The notes under the pieces are model-generated. The model was not told where the DNA came from. It made no database searches and was given only the letters and a program-made list of their open reading frames with translations. Source: Cylindrodendrum hubeiense (Eukaryota > Ascomycota > Sordariomycetes > Hypocreales > Nectriaceae). Taken from it: DNA of 64,000 nt. Below are positions 1 through 11,142 of this stretch, piece by piece; position 1 is the stretch's first letter; the number at the start of each line of letters is the position of its first letter. Made by a program: the position numbers and the translations under genes. The DNA lies in contig JAANBB010000030.1 in assembly GCA_014621425.1 (NCBI GenBank), positions 1-64,000 of the forward strand, given 5' to 3'.

Positions 1-513
1 GGCCCGCTGAGGAGCTGGGCGTGTGGTTGATGGTTGGCCGGCGCTTGCGACCCGACCGACGCTCGACGGGCTCCTGCTCCGGGGCGTCTTCCGGGTCTTC
101 GGGGCGCCGGGGACGACTGCGACGCCTTGACGAAGCGCTTCTTGGCGGCGTGGACGTCCTGGGCCATCAGCTTGCCGGCGTACGAGGGCTTGCGGTCACG
201 GGCCAGCGAGCGGCGCAGCTCGGTGCGCAGGTCCTCGAGCGTGTCGCTGGGGTCCTTGGCGACGTGCTCGACGACCAGGGCCAGGTCCTCGAGCAGGTTG
301 ATGGCCCAGATCTTGGGGGGCGACTCGGGCACGATGTCCCAGGGCCACACGCCCATGGCGCGGTAGATGCGGCGCGCGGCGCGCGAGCCGCGCACCTGGA
401 GGTAGGACCCGTAGGGGTCGGGGATGCGGAGCGTGTCCGGGGCAGAGCCGTCGGGGCCGGGCGTCGGGCTGCGGCGGCGTGGGCGTCGGGGGGGGAGGTT
501 TGGATGGGGGCAT
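1..513 (-). CDS. Partial protein of unknown function, with apparent frameshifts
   Basis: The 3' end lies beyond the left edge. A clear protein-like frame on the minus strand (about 470 down to 100) contains DPYGSYLQVRGSRAARRIY and later ESPPKIWAINLLEDLALVV, with GC-rich third positions. No family was recognised. The likely start is the ATG at 513-511, which opens a Pro-rich N-terminus, but it is out of phase with the conserved-looking frame by one base at the 8-G run 488-495. A second one-base phase change near the 4-G run at about 93-96 would move the frame into an acidic then Arg/Lys-rich tail (EDPEDAPEQEPVERRSGRKR). Fungal introns are too long to explain shifts over so few bases. The cause is either homopolymer errors near a contig end or a decaying gene. 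Boundaries are tentative. Confidence 0.45.
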
Positions 514-1195
514 GGCGACGGGGAGCGTCTGGAGAGCGTCGTCTCCCACGATCCCACAAAGGCGCGCGCGGTGCTGCGTGCGTGCGCCAACTCTCACATT
601 CAATCAGGCGGATCGTCGTCTCCCGCCCGGTCAGAGTCAATCTCCGTCGGCGGCGAGAGGAGAGCGTGGCTGCGTCGTCGTGTCCCAACCGCGGCCTCGA
701 CCCGTGCTGGCGGGCGGAAGCGGAAACAAGAGGCTGCGAGCCACATGATGAGATTGCCTTCTGCGCTTGCATTTGGAGCTCCACGAGATCTCATGTGAGA
801 TCACGTGACGCAGCACCAGCTCCGCTCCCCGCAGTCATGATACCCTAGACCGCCGATCCACCAGAGTCATCATGGTAATTTGACGAGGATGAGCGTGTCG
901 AGGGTCTCTGGGTGATGCAGTAGCACTCTTGAAGTGGCTGGAGTGCTTTGCGGGGGGGTTGAGGGTGCCAAACTTGACGGGCGGTGATACTACCCAACCA
1001 ATGCCTCGTGAGTGACATTGCATCTGCACGTCCAGAATAAAACCTGTCGCCGAAAGACAAGCAACAAAACGATTTGAAATGGATTCATCATCTGCAGAGA
1101 CCATATTTCCAGTCTCTGCATAATTTCATTCATTCATACTCAGCTAGATTAAAAACCCCAAGCTTTTGTCTCTACCCAAGCTCCGTCACAGCCAT
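514..1195. other. Intergenic, no gene seen
   Basis: This holds the 5' flank of the leftmost gene and the 3' flank of the GH2 gene. Short open frames overlap on both strands without a family signature. GC content drops sharply after about 840, which fits a change from coding-like to intergenic DNA. Confidence 0.5.
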
Positions 1196-3389
1196 TTATT
1201 GCTTGTTAACCCTGTCGTAGAAGGTCTGCACCGCCTCATTAATCATCGCCTTGACCCTGGTCGAGTCCAGCTTTTCCTGCCGGTCAAACGTATAGACGCC
1301 GTTGACTTCTTGCTCAATGTCCGCCCTGTGGGATTATTAGCACGCATTTCTCTCAGGGAGAACCGGAACAATCTTACAGCTGAGTGTACACAAAGGTGCA
1401 GCAGTGGCCTCCATCCGTCACGCCCTTGACCAGGCGCTCCACGCGCTTGAGCAGGTCCTCCGGGTCAGTGGCAGTCGTGTACCCCCAGTCGCGCTTCTCG
1501 TCGTCCGTCTCGGGCTGTTTGGAGGCGGCAATGTTGACTCCGCCAAATTCAGTGTTCATCACGGGCGCACCGGGCTGGTGCGTGGCGCCGGGGTCAACAC
1601 CCTCAATAGGCGCCACAAAGACGGGTCGATCGGCCTTCTTGTCCAGAATGGCATCGAGACTCTTGCAGGTCTTCTCAAGTTCTGGGCCGTCGCTGTAGTC
1701 GTGGAAGGTTGAAAGGTCGGTGATGACGTGCTCCCAGCCACAGTTGTCGTTAATGCTCCTGGTATTATCGAGAGACCTGTCTTCTTGTTAGTTCTTGCAC
1801 TTTCAACTCGCATATCAGTAGACTTACTTGGTCAGGTAGTAGAGCTGGCGAATGTGGTTACGCTGGTCAACATTGTCCTTGAGAGAAGTGTAGCCCCAGC
1901 TCTCATTGACCGGGGTCCATGTCACAATGGACGGTCGGTTGATGACCAGCTTGACAGCCTCGGTCCACTCGGCGTTGAAACGATCAACGTACTCCTGGCT
2001 GAACTGGTAGGCGTTGGCCATCTCGCCCCAGACCAGGTAGCCCAGCTTGTCGGCCCAGTAGTAGAAGATGGGGTCCTCGACCTTTTGGTGCTTCCTGCAG
2101 CCGTTGAAGCCCATCTTCTTGGACAGCTCAATGTCGATCTTGAGACTTTCGGGGGTTGGGGGGGTCATAAACGTCTCTGGCCAGTAGCCCTGGTCCAGGC
2201 AGAGCGCCTGGAAGTAGGGCTTGTCGTTGAGGCGCCAGAGGCCATCGCCCTTGGTCCAGTTGATCGACCGCATTCCAGTGGTGGTCTTGACCTCGTCGAG
2301 CGTCTTGCCAGACCCGTCCAGGAGTCGAATCACCAAATCGTACAGCTGAGGGTGCTCGGGGGACCAGAGCGCAACGCCATCGCGCCAGCAGGAGTCATCA
2401 GCCAGGGGGGCATCCTTCAGCACCGACTGGGGAAGGCTGGATCTCTGAGCCTCCGACAGACGCAAGTCGAGCTCCACCGAGGCCGCATCGCTCTCGCGGG
2501 CCAGCGTCTGCTTCTCCGACTTGCCGACGGAAACGCCAGCAAAGCTTGCCTCGATCTCGACGCTGCAGTTCTGGCCAGCGCGGCGGCCCTTGATGGCAAT
2601 GGTGCTGCGCAGCTTGCCAGACTCAATGTCGTTGGACTTGATGACGGTGCCGTAGCTGCTGTCGGCGATGCGGGCGGCGGGGACCACCTCGAGCCAGACG
2701 GACTGCCAAATACCGCCGGAGGGAGTGTAGAAAATGCTCTCGGGCTTGGCCGCCCAGTACTGCTTTCCTCGCGGCTGTGTCAGGTCGTATGCCGAGTCGT
2801 ACGCGCGAACCGTCAGGCGGTGGGATGTGGCATCAGGCTTGGCTGCGAGGGCGTCGGTGACGTCGATCTCAAAGGGGACATGGCCTCCACGGTGGCCGCC
2901 GACGTGCTCGCCGTTGACCCAGACCGTGGCGACGTAATCGACGGCTCCGAAGCGCAGAACCAGGCGGTGGCCCTGCTTTTTCTCGGCGTCGGAGCGCAGG
3001 TCGCTGATGGCGCGCTCGTACCAGAGCACCTCGTGGACGCCGCGGTCGTTGATGCCGGACGCAGGGGCCTGGAAGACGAAGGGGACGGTGATTGTGGTCT
3101 TGGAGTTGGACGCCTGCGCAGTCTTGGTAAAGGTGTTGTTCTCGATCAGATCCAGCATGTCGCCGACGATGTTGCGCGTGATGGTGTCGTTGCCCTCGAT
3201 GACCTTGTCGTGGGCGGCTGTGGACGTGACGTCGACCTTGTCGGGGAGGCCGCTGCGCTGCCAGTTGGCCGAGAGGCCTGCATCGTCATCGTCAAAGAGG
3301 AAGTCCCACGGCCCATTGAGCGTTTCCCAGCGAAGGGGATTGCGCTCGAAGTCGGGGCGAGGGTAGGAGGCGGGTTGGGGGACCGTCAT
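1196..3389 (-). CDS. Glycoside hydrolase family 2 protein (beta-glucuronidase/galactosidase type)
   Basis: Three exons on the minus strand: 3389-1828, 1776-1378 and 1325-1196. The introns are 51 and 52 nt (GTAAGT and GTAAGA donors, CAG acceptors) and the spliced product is 696 aa. It starts MTVPQPASYPRPDFERNPL and has a GH2 N-terminal sugar-binding domain (about 1-210, including NGPWDFLFD and LVLRFGAVDY), an Ig-like middle domain and a C-terminal TIM barrel. The acid/base Glu is in WTPVNESWG (about E496) and the nucleophile Glu in MNTEFGG (about E597, second exon), so both catalytic residues are present. There is no signal peptide, which suggests cytosolic cleavage of imported oligosaccharides or glucuronides. 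The substrate cannot be fixed from sequence: glucuronidase, galactosidase and mannosidase all occur in this fold. The open frame of the first exon ends just past the splice donor, so an unspliced reading would lose the nucleophile. Confidence 0.9.
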
Positions 3390-4273
3390 AGTGATGGTTC
3401 TGGTTCAACTGGGAGCTTTCCAGGAGTGAGACTGGTCCTGGATGTTCAATTGACGGGTTGAGAGAGCGGGAGATGCAGATGAAAGAGGTTGAATAGTTCA
3501 ATATCACACTACAGCTAGATAAACAGAAGAGGACACCTTTTGAGCTCTCGCAGCAACAGTAAAAGGGTCAGTAAACGGTCCGATGCGCGTTGTGTCAGCT
3601 CGTGTTGGAGCTCCAAGGTGAGGGGTTGTCCACAAGCTGCCCACACGGTTGCCCACTCCGTCATCCACACAATCCACCGCCATGACAGAGTGTGTGGCCC
3701 AGTGGGGCGCTCTCGTCCTCTAAGAGCCAGAAGGACGCGCGATACGGCGTCTGATTGCATGTGCCGGCCTCTGGGATCTTCAGCCATTCTCCACAAGCGC
3801 CGACTAGAGCTCCCAGAGTGGTATCCCGTCCCAGGATCAACGTGGCGCCAGCTTCGTCGCTTGGAGCGGCGAAACGGTCAGTGGTTTCAAGCAGAGAGAA
3901 ACAGTGGACGATAACGGCCATTGACCCGTCCACGAGAACGAGAGGGGCCGGGTTAGACGCGACGAATTAGCACTACGTAGTAGCATCTACGTCACACCCT
4001 CCATTTAAAGGCGCTAAGAACTACTCAAACGAGAGCGAGGATAAGAGTTGACCGCTTACAAGGCATCTCTCTATGAATTTCGTGTCGTGAATGAATGAGA
4101 TGTATGAATTGATCGAGGCGGATTGACGCTCTACCCTTGAGTATGAGTTCTGTAAGGCATTATACATGCCTTGGTATTTGTACCGAGTGCGGAGTACACC
4201 AGACAGCATTCACATCACCCAAGCCCCACCGCCCAAGAAACATCAGAGTAAGACAATTGTTATCAGTTAAAAA
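3390..4273. other. Intergenic, no gene seen
   Basis: This is the promoter side of the GH2 gene and the 3' side of the SPS2-like gene. Only short overlapping open frames with atypical composition are present, and no RNA gene or repeat was recognised. Confidence 0.5.
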
Positions 4274-6292
4274 TTACTCTATGAGATAGACTGCGCCTGC
4301 CGTGAGGTATCTAATTAAGAAAAAATCTCTGTATGTGGGAACCCGCTTGCTCTCCTTCGCTTTTTCATCCCGTAAAAACAACCACAACATCATCAGCGGA
4401 ATCACAGCCGCAGCGTGTGCGACCCCCCCGGACGACGAGTCGCTGACCCGGCGGATCGTCTTCCACGCGCTGATGCCCTTCTCCAGCTTGTCAGCCGCCG
4501 CGCCCGACGCGTCCAGGAACGAGTTGCGCCCGAAGCTCAGCGTCCCCACGCTCGGCGACGGCGACGGGTTGCTGGCCTCGATCTTGGTCCGCACGCCCAG
4601 CATCTGCCCGTCGAAGACGTTGCGCTTGCTGCTGCTCTCGCTGCCGCGGCTCTCGCCCCGGTTCGCCGCGGGGCGGATCGGGGATTGCTTCCGCCTCCGC
4701 CAGAAGAAAAAGGCCAGCGCGCCGAGGGCGGCGATGACGCCCACCGCTGCGCCGACGCCGATTCCGGCCATGGCGGCCGACGAGAGGCCCTTCTTTCCGG
4801 ACCCCGAGCTGTCGCTGTCGCCGGAGGATGAGCCGCTGTCTGAGCCGTCATCGCTTCCACTGTCTCCGCTGCTTCCACTCCCGCTTCCGCTTCCACTTCC
4901 GCTGCTGTCCTGGCCGTCCGACCGCATGTAGTCCTTGGGGTTGCCCTCGGTGTCCTCGATGCCGCCGGTACTCGACTTCCGGTCCGTAGTGTCGTGGTTG
5001 CCGACGCACGTGTACTTGCCCTTGACAATCGACTTGACATTGTCGTCGAACCAGCTGCAGTCCATCGAATCGTCGCCTGACACCTTGAAGTCTCCTGTCA
5101 CCTCCTCGAGGCCGAAGAACTCGACATTCGTGAGAGGTCCCTTTAAGGAGATGGTGCCCGCCGTCTTGAGGGCGTTAGCCGTGAAGTTGGTGAGCTTGTC
5201 GTTGCCGCTGATGAACATGTCTTCCACGTAGGTGACACGCGGGAGGGCCATCGTCGTAAGTGAGGGGTTGTCCTCCACCGTGATGCTGCCGTTCAATAGT
5301 TGGATGAGGGGGATGGTTAGGTCCTTCAGTTCGGTTGACTGGAAGGTGAATGCGCCTTGGACCTTGCGGAGCGACGAGAATGTAATCTCGCTCACTCCCT
5401 CAAAGGTGGACGTTGCTGAATCGTTGCCCGTACCGAGGGATGAGAGGTACGGGAAGTAGACGATGGGGTTGTCGCCGTTGGATGTAAATGAGATGGTTCC
5501 GGCGTACTCCAATGCAGAGAGCTCAAAGTACGTCAAGGCCGTGTTCTTGAAGATGGTCATGTCGCCCTTGACCGTCGTGAGTTTAGGGCAAGACACCGAC
5601 TCTAGGGCTGAGTTTTCCTGGATGCTAAAGGCCTTTGATGCTGTAGTGAGTGTGCCCATCTCCAACTCCTTCAAGTCTTCATTTCCATCTACTGAGAAGT
5701 CGCCCTTCACGGTGTTGAGGCCGCCGAAGCTCAGAGTCTCGAGGTCGTAGGTGCTGTATATCCTCATCATCCCTCCGACTTGCAGGGTGTCCGAGTGAGT
5801 GAAGGACACGTCCGAGTATCCGCCGGTGAATACATAGTTACTGGTGATTTCCTCGATGGCCGGGAGGTTGAGTTCGAAGTACGCAATGGTGCTGGACACG
5901 TCGGTGTTGACGATGTCGAGCTCGCCGTCGACCGTCTTCAGCTTCTTGGCCGTCACAACCGTCTTCTTCGGATCGGCATCTGGGTAAATCACGAGGTCGC
6001 CGTCCACGGAGCTGACGGATCCTAGGTCGACGGCGGCCTTTGCGGATGGCCAGTCGCTCGGGTGGCTGTCAAAAAGTAATGAGAGTGAGCCATCGATGGC
6101 GCCGCAGGATGAGATGCTGTCGCTGTCGTCGGGTCCTTCGATGATGGTGTAGTTTGAGGCAACATTGCAGTCTGCCGAGGTTAGCGGTGCCTTCACGGGG
6201 CCGGCGCGATAGGAGTACTCACCGGCTGCGACGAGATATCTCGTCAGGAACAGTGACGCCGCCGCGAGGACGACGTTGGATTTCGGAGCCAT
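4274..6292 (-). CDS. SPS2/Ecm33-like receptor-L-domain membrane glycoprotein
   Basis: A single 672-aa open frame. A secretory signal (LAAASLFLTRYLVAAG) is followed by Cys-containing receptor-L/leucine-rich-like repeats (about 35-420) with recurring units such as VDGDLVIYPDAD, VKGDFSVDGNEDL and VKGDMTIFKNTAL, typical of the fungal Ecm33/Sps2 cell-wall family. Next come a Ser/Gly/Asp-rich stalk (GSGSGSGSGSSGDSG), a strong transmembrane helix (AAVGVIAALGALAFFFW) and a basic RRRKQ stop-transfer, then a cytosolic tail. Ecm33 proteins organise the cell wall and are usually GPI-anchored. This one has a true TM plus a tail of about 120 aa, which suggests a membrane receptor or wall sensor. The tail contains a second hydrophobic stretch (AAAVIPLMMLWLFL). 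The last 60 residues may therefore be misread if a 3' intron was missed. Confidence 0.85.
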   Translation of the reverse strand: MAPKSNVVLAAASLFLTRYLVAAGEYSYRAGPVKAPLTSADCNVASNYTIIEGPDDSDSISSCGAIDGSLSLLFDSHPSDWPSAKAAVDLGSVSSVDGDLVIYPDADPKKTVVTAKKLKTVDGELDIVNTDVSSTIAYFELNLPAIEEITSNYVFTGGYSDVSFTHSDTLQVGGMMRIYSTYDLETLSFGGLNTVKGDFSVDGNEDLKELEMGTLTTASKAFSIQENSALESVSCPKLTTVKGDMTIFKNTALTYFELSALEYAGTISFTSNGDNPIVYFPYLSSLGTGNDSATSTFEGVSEITFSSLRKVQGAFTFQSTELKDLTIPLIQLLNGSITVEDNPSLTTMALPRVTYVEDMFISGNDKLTNFTANALKTAGTISLKGPLTNVEFFGLEEVTGDFKVSGDDSMDCSWFDDNVKSIVKGKYTCVGNHDTTDRKSSTGGIEDTEGNPKDYMRSDGQDSSGSGSGSGSGSSGDSGSDDGSDSGSSSGDSDSSGSGKKGLSSAAMAGIGVGAAVGVIAALGALAFFFWRRRKQSPIRPAANRGESRGSESSSKRNVFDGQMLGVRTKIEASNPSPSPSVGTLSFGRNSFLDASGAAADKLEKGISAWKTIRRVSDSSSGGVAHAAAVIPLMMLWLFLRDEKAKESKRVPTYRDFFLIRYLTAGAVYLIE

Positions 6293-7844
6293 AAGTGACC
6301 CTTTAACCCCATCTGGCTCCCGTCACGTCGAATGTGAAGTTGAGTGTCTGTCAAGCTGTCAAACCCGCCAGAACGACGGCGGAACAGTGGGAGGGGAGGG
6401 GGCATCGCTTTTATTCATCTCGCCTAATCCTACTCTCTCGACAACCCCCGTCCGGTGAAATTGCAATCGGCTCGCCCGTTTGGGCGCCGCAGTGGCTAGC
6501 TCACGCCATGGATGCCGCTAATAGGGGCCATTGTCCGGTGAGGGCGACACCAAGGGGAGCCAGGGGGCCCACCGGGCTCTAGCTCAGTTCGGGGGTTATT
6601 TCCTGGCTTTTCCAGTCTAGATTCTTCAGCAAATACGGGGTACCGCCGCCATGCAGGTACGGCTGAGGCACGACGCGCTACGAAGGGCAATGGAACAATG
6701 ATGATGGTCGGCGTTGTTGGTGTTGCGTTGAGAGAGGGCGAAACGGCCAAGAGCAAGGTTGCGGGACTGCAGGCTGTGAAGCTGCCCTATTTCATCCCCA
6801 TCTCTCAACATGCATAAGCATAAACCCTGGATAAAGACCCCAGCACATCTGGGATCCGTCGTCCGTGTTTCTTCTGCGGAGAATATCGTCTCCTCTCGGC
6901 AGCGCCCCGAAGGCGGAAGCTGAAGCTGCTTCATCTTCATCCATCAAATCGCCGTAGAGCGCCACTGACGCCGCAGCAGATCATTACCAGCGACAACCAC
7001 GCCATGGGGCGCACACCAAGGCGGCACTTGGTCGCGATAGTCGCGATAGTCGGTCCCGCGGTCCGGTCCAGAACATGCAAGGTACGCGAAGCCACGGCAC
7101 TGTCGGATCTTCGGAGGCATTATCGCTAATTGTGCTAGCTCCATCTCGACCACCTCCCCTTTATGCACAAGGGACAAGACGCCAGCACAGGCCAGGCTCG
7201 ATGAGGTCACACGACGCGCACCTATTTATACGCGTGAGCCCGGGCACTGGCCTGCATCTGGGTGACATTCATTTCCGGGGGACGCGATGATAATGCACTT
7301 GGATCGGGTGGTGTCTGCTAACGAGTCTCGCGTGCGCTCAGCGCTGTGCTTGGGGTCAATGTCTTGTGAGAACACAGATTACAGAACAGAGACTAACGGA
7401 TGGATGGAAAAAGAACAACGGCACATACGCGGGTGCTCTGCACAATACAGGCTGGGGCGTGGAAAATTGCAAAAAGCAACTATGCGTGGCTAGGCCCAAG
7501 ACCTGGTCCGATTCCACAGCAACCCAGTTCATACGCCGTAGACCGCTCCATAATGGTCGCAAGTGATCAGCCCCGACGGGATCGGTACCTGCATGTGGCT
7601 TACCAACAGCTAAAACAACTCGCCGTAAAACACGGGCCTGTTCAGAACAACAAATCCATCGCGGTTGCCAACACCGAGTGGTAGCGAGTCCGCTGTCGCG
7701 CTTACAATAACGAGCTCATTGTCGCGTTGACAGTAGCGAGGAACCAGTGGTCCCACGCACTAATTAGCACTTGTTCACGTCGGTGAACGCAAGGACAGCA
7801 AAAAGCTGTGCCGCTCTTGTAAACTCTGTTTCAATTTGTTTCCT
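6293..7844. other. Intergenic, no convincing gene
   Basis: About 1.5 kb upstream of the SPS2-like gene and downstream of the cyclodeaminase gene. It contains several short frames without family features and a short direct repeat, GTCGCGATA twice at about 7031-7048. No tRNA or transposon was recognised. Confidence 0.45.
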
Positions 7845-8960
7845 CTAAAATTCGTCCGAGGTAAGACCAATGTTTCTCGTCTTGGCCAGGCCTAGCAGAC
7901 TCTTGCCAATGGCAAGATCCATGATGGCAACGCCCACGCTCTTGTAGATCACCAGCCCGTCCGCAAGCCATTTCTTCAACTCGGGCTGATCGGCGGTGCT
8001 CTGAGGGTCGAGCATGCGGCCAATCTCCAGCAGCTTGTCGGTGGACAGCTCAGCCTTGACCAGCTCTCCCGCTTCCTGCAGGCAGCCCTCTAGTGTGTCA
8101 ACGGCAATGATGCCGCCCTGGTAAGCTGAGCTTGCGAAGACGCTTGAGGGGTCAACGACCAGCTTCAGCAGCTCGGGGTCAATCTCTTGCATGTCCAATC
8201 GGTACGAGCCGATGGCCGACAGGAATCGGGTCTTGGCGGCGGCCTTGTCGGACGTAAGGAACGAGGCGGGGAACAGAGGCTGAGTGCTCGGTGTAGTGCA
8301 GAAGATGACATCGGAATCTACGATTAATGCCTCGAGGGCGGCGTCGCGGTCGTTCTGCTCGTCAAAGATCTTGAGGTTGATGTGGGAGGGCCATTCCGAT
8401 TGAGCACCAGTGAGCGTGTCGATGAGCTGCTGGGTTCGTGCGGCGGAGCGGTTGATGATGGTAATATTGCGAATGTCCTTGCCCTTGAGCAGGATGGCGA
8501 GGCGAATGTGCCACAGCGCTTGCTTGCCCGCACCGAAGACGACAATGTTCTCGGTGCTGCGGCGGAACCTGTACAGGAGCATAGACCCCAGGGCCGTGCG
8601 GAAGGACGTGAGCTCAGCGGCGTTGAGGGTGCCAATGGCCTGGCCCGTCTCATCACAGAGCGTCAGGACGCTCTTCAGCGCCGGCGGGGGAATGCCAGAG
8701 GCGGTAGCGGGGGCCGGGGCCTTGCTGATGCCGACGATCTTGAAGCCCACCAGGTCCGGCGTCGACGCGGGCATGTACAGCGTGTTTTGGCCGTCCGGGC
8801 GGGCCATGACGGCGCGGTGAGGCTGGTATTGCTTCTCATCCTGGCACGAGTACTGCACCAGGGCGTTCTCGAGCGAGGCCACCAGGCCGGACACGTCCGC
8901 GGGCGACAGGGAGCCCAGGATCTGCTTGACGTGCGAGTCTGAGAGGACGGTGAAGGCCAT
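7845..8960 (-). CDS. Ornithine cyclodeaminase/mu-crystallin family protein
   Basis: A single-exon frame of 371 aa, close to the family's usual length. The N-terminal substrate-binding half includes QPHRAVMARPDG and LVGFKIVGI. The central Rossmann domain carries a nucleotide-binding motif, VVFGAGKQALWHIRLA (GxGxxA), followed by ITIINRSAARTQQL, where the Asn-Arg after beta-2 suits NADP or NAD. Members deaminate ornithine to proline or act as ketimine or amino-acid dehydrogenases; in fungi the exact reaction is often unknown, and some members belong to secondary-metabolite loci. No biosynthetic backbone gene lies next to it here. It has no targeting signal, so it is probably cytosolic. The family call is firm; the substrate is not assigned. 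Confidence 0.9.
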   Translation of the reverse strand: MAFTVLSDSHVKQILGSLSPADVSGLVASLENALVQYSCQDEKQYQPHRAVMARPDGQNTLYMPASTPDLVGFKIVGISKAPAPATASGIPPPALKSVLTLCDETGQAIGTLNAAELTSFRTALGSMLLYRFRRSTENIVVFGAGKQALWHIRLAILLKGKDIRNITIINRSAARTQQLIDTLTGAQSEWPSHINLKIFDEQNDRDAALEALIVDSDVIFCTTPSTQPLFPASFLTSDKAAAKTRFLSAIGSYRLDMQEIDPELLKLVVDPSSVFASSAYQGGIIAVDTLEGCLQEAGELVKAELSTDKLLEIGRMLDPQSTADQPELKKWLADGLVIYKSVGVAIMDLAIGKSLLGLAKTRNIGLTSDEF

Positions 8961-10635
8961 GACGACGGTGAGACGGCCTGTATTTTAGAAATGGGGGTCG
9001 ATGGTCAGGAAGACGATGAATATCTCCAACTTCAGTCTGCTAATCTGGCTCCGTCGAGGCGGCTTTTTTCGTTTATCGCAGGTCCGACATTCGGAACCCG
9101 GAGCCGCGATGACGGCCAAAATAGGTGGGGGACATTTGCAACAGGCAGGTGAGCGCGACAGAGGGCACGGACCATGCCGGAAGCTGCATCCGGTCTGTAA
9201 GAGAAAACAGCAGCCATCTGGCAGTTGACCTGGTTATCAGAACTCAAGTTCACCAGGTGACCAAGTGCTGTGACTCCCCTTGATGGTATTTATAAGCCTC
9301 CTTTCGCTCTCTAGGTAGCAACCAAAGCCTTGCCATCACCTTCTTGAATTACGGGAGTGGATTGTTTTTCCCATGTTTCGGAATCTGAGTCAAGCACGGA
9401 AACAATGTCATGACTGCAAGGTTCTGGTAATACCAGCTAGGCGGTTGAGAAATATCAAGTAATCAAGTCGGGTTATTACTATGTTTCAATCGGCCTGATG
9501 TTGTGCAGTAAATTATTGCCAGGAAGTTTCCAACATGTCTGGGGTGGACGTAAGATGAACGTTGTTATTTATGTGGACGTTTTCATGAAATCAAGCTGTA
9601 TAGTGGAATAATATATCTAGAATACTTTTAACTATTTCTACTGTAGAGGAATATTATTTTGTGATCCCCCATGACTCTTTACATGAAATGGGCAACTCAC
9701 CTAAGATTCTGTGCTGGGATGTCTAGGGTAGCTGTGACGATATGAACCGGAGCCAAGGCCTAGGCGGCGCTATAGTGCACCCTTCCGTAATTAGCGTTCG
9801 TCCCGCCGTTTTTGGCTACGGCGTAAGCAAACTCCAACATGACATCACATGAAACACGTCTCAGGGTTGATCGGAGTATTTAGTAACTACGCCACTCCCG
9901 CATACCAAACTGAACAGTGAACAGTTCAGGTACGCAGGATCACATGTGAGCGAGTTAGTGAGCGAAATTGCCTCTGAGACTAGAAACTTATGAAGACATT
10001 CACTCTTAGCTCGCATGTATCAGAAAGCTGGAGGATGATGTCGATTGCTCATGTGTCCTAAAGAATCGGTCATATCACCAAAACTGGATCCATCAATGCA
10101 TAAAAAGCCATTATTCTTTACCGAAGTATCATCTCGCTCATCCTATGGAAACCCCCGCATGACCTTCGTCTTTGGGAATTCACGCCCACGCGTATCATCA
10201 AACAAAAAGAGCCCAACCGTGTACGCCATAAATGCCCTCATAACGAGGGAGGATTGAGCACTCTACTTTCTACATAGCATCGTCTACTAATGTGCGTCGC
10301 CCACTCGTAGGGAATCCAAAATCGCAACATGTCTGCTGACGGCCTGAGTTGATGACTGTTGCTTCAACTTCTCCACGTTAGTCGAGCTAGCATCTCATGC
10401 GTCATGATGAACCTACTGTGTACCTCCCTAACTCCCAACGACCGTCAGGGTGGAGATTAATGACTTGGTGTTAGATGTTGGATGTTGGTATAGGGCTTCC
10501 AATTTCCCGTCTTCTCGGACAAGGAGTCTTTTCACTCAAGAGGTTGTTTCGGTGTGAGGCATATCCCAACTGGATCTCGAAGAGTTGCTGTTCACAGCCA
10601 TGAACCTGACTATAATGACGACGACAAGATAGCTA
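8961..10635. other. Gene-poor intergenic DNA
   Basis: AT-rich stretches, for example about 9560-9660, alternate with short meaningless frames. I see no domain, transposon terminus or RNA gene here. Confidence 0.45.
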
Positions 10636-11142
10636 TCATGCACCGAGCTTGATAACAGGGTCGACCTCTTTCTCCTGCTGGGAAAATTTCACAACTAAGT
10701 GCGAACCTACAACTACGACGTCAAAATTGTCACAATTCGGGGCGAAGAAGTGTCCGACGACATGCTTGATCTGACTGTCCGGTGCATTATACATAGCATC
10801 CACTACAGTTTCCGTTTTGCTACCGAAATGCGCGGTAATTCGGAAATCCACTCCGTCACGCGAACGCTCAATGTCCGAGCATGAGCAACCGCCTCGCTGG
10901 TATGGATGACCAGGAGGATATGCCAAATCGTTTTCGGCATCCTAATATCCCTGATGAGCAGATATTTTGACAGCGTTTAGATTGCCATCAATTACTTCTT
11001 TTGCGCCACCAGATAGGTCGTGCTTGCGCTGGGGGGCGGGTAGACGACGCCTTACTAAGAATTTGATCTCCTCCTCGATGTGGTAATTGCCAAAGAAATT
11101 CGCGGCCACATGGCGAACGGCCAAGGCCATATGTGATCTCAT
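10636..11142 (-). pseudogene. Possible decayed or unrecognised coding segment
   Basis: Two minus-strand frames in different phases, 11142-10942 and 10926-10636, lie end to end and have protein-like composition (EEEIKFLVRRRLPAPQRKHD, then DGVDFRITAHFGSKTETVVD). They could be exons or pieces of a gene broken by a shift near 10930-10940. No family was recognised. A plus-strand frame of 135 aa (11087-11494, with YWNIDIVGMPVEESPVRKE) overlaps the upstream end and is an alternative reading. Low confidence; listed so the stretch is not treated as empty. Confidence 0.2.

Noticed and set aside
21..848. Long overlapping plus- and minus-strand frames at the left edge
   Set aside because: These are Arg/Gly/Ala/Pro-rich readings of GC-rich DNA. 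The best coding frame is a third, minus-strand one running off the edge.
1728..3461. A 577-codon plus-strand open frame
   Set aside because: It is antisense to the GH2 exon and arises from strong GC3 bias; the minus strand carries clear catalytic motifs.
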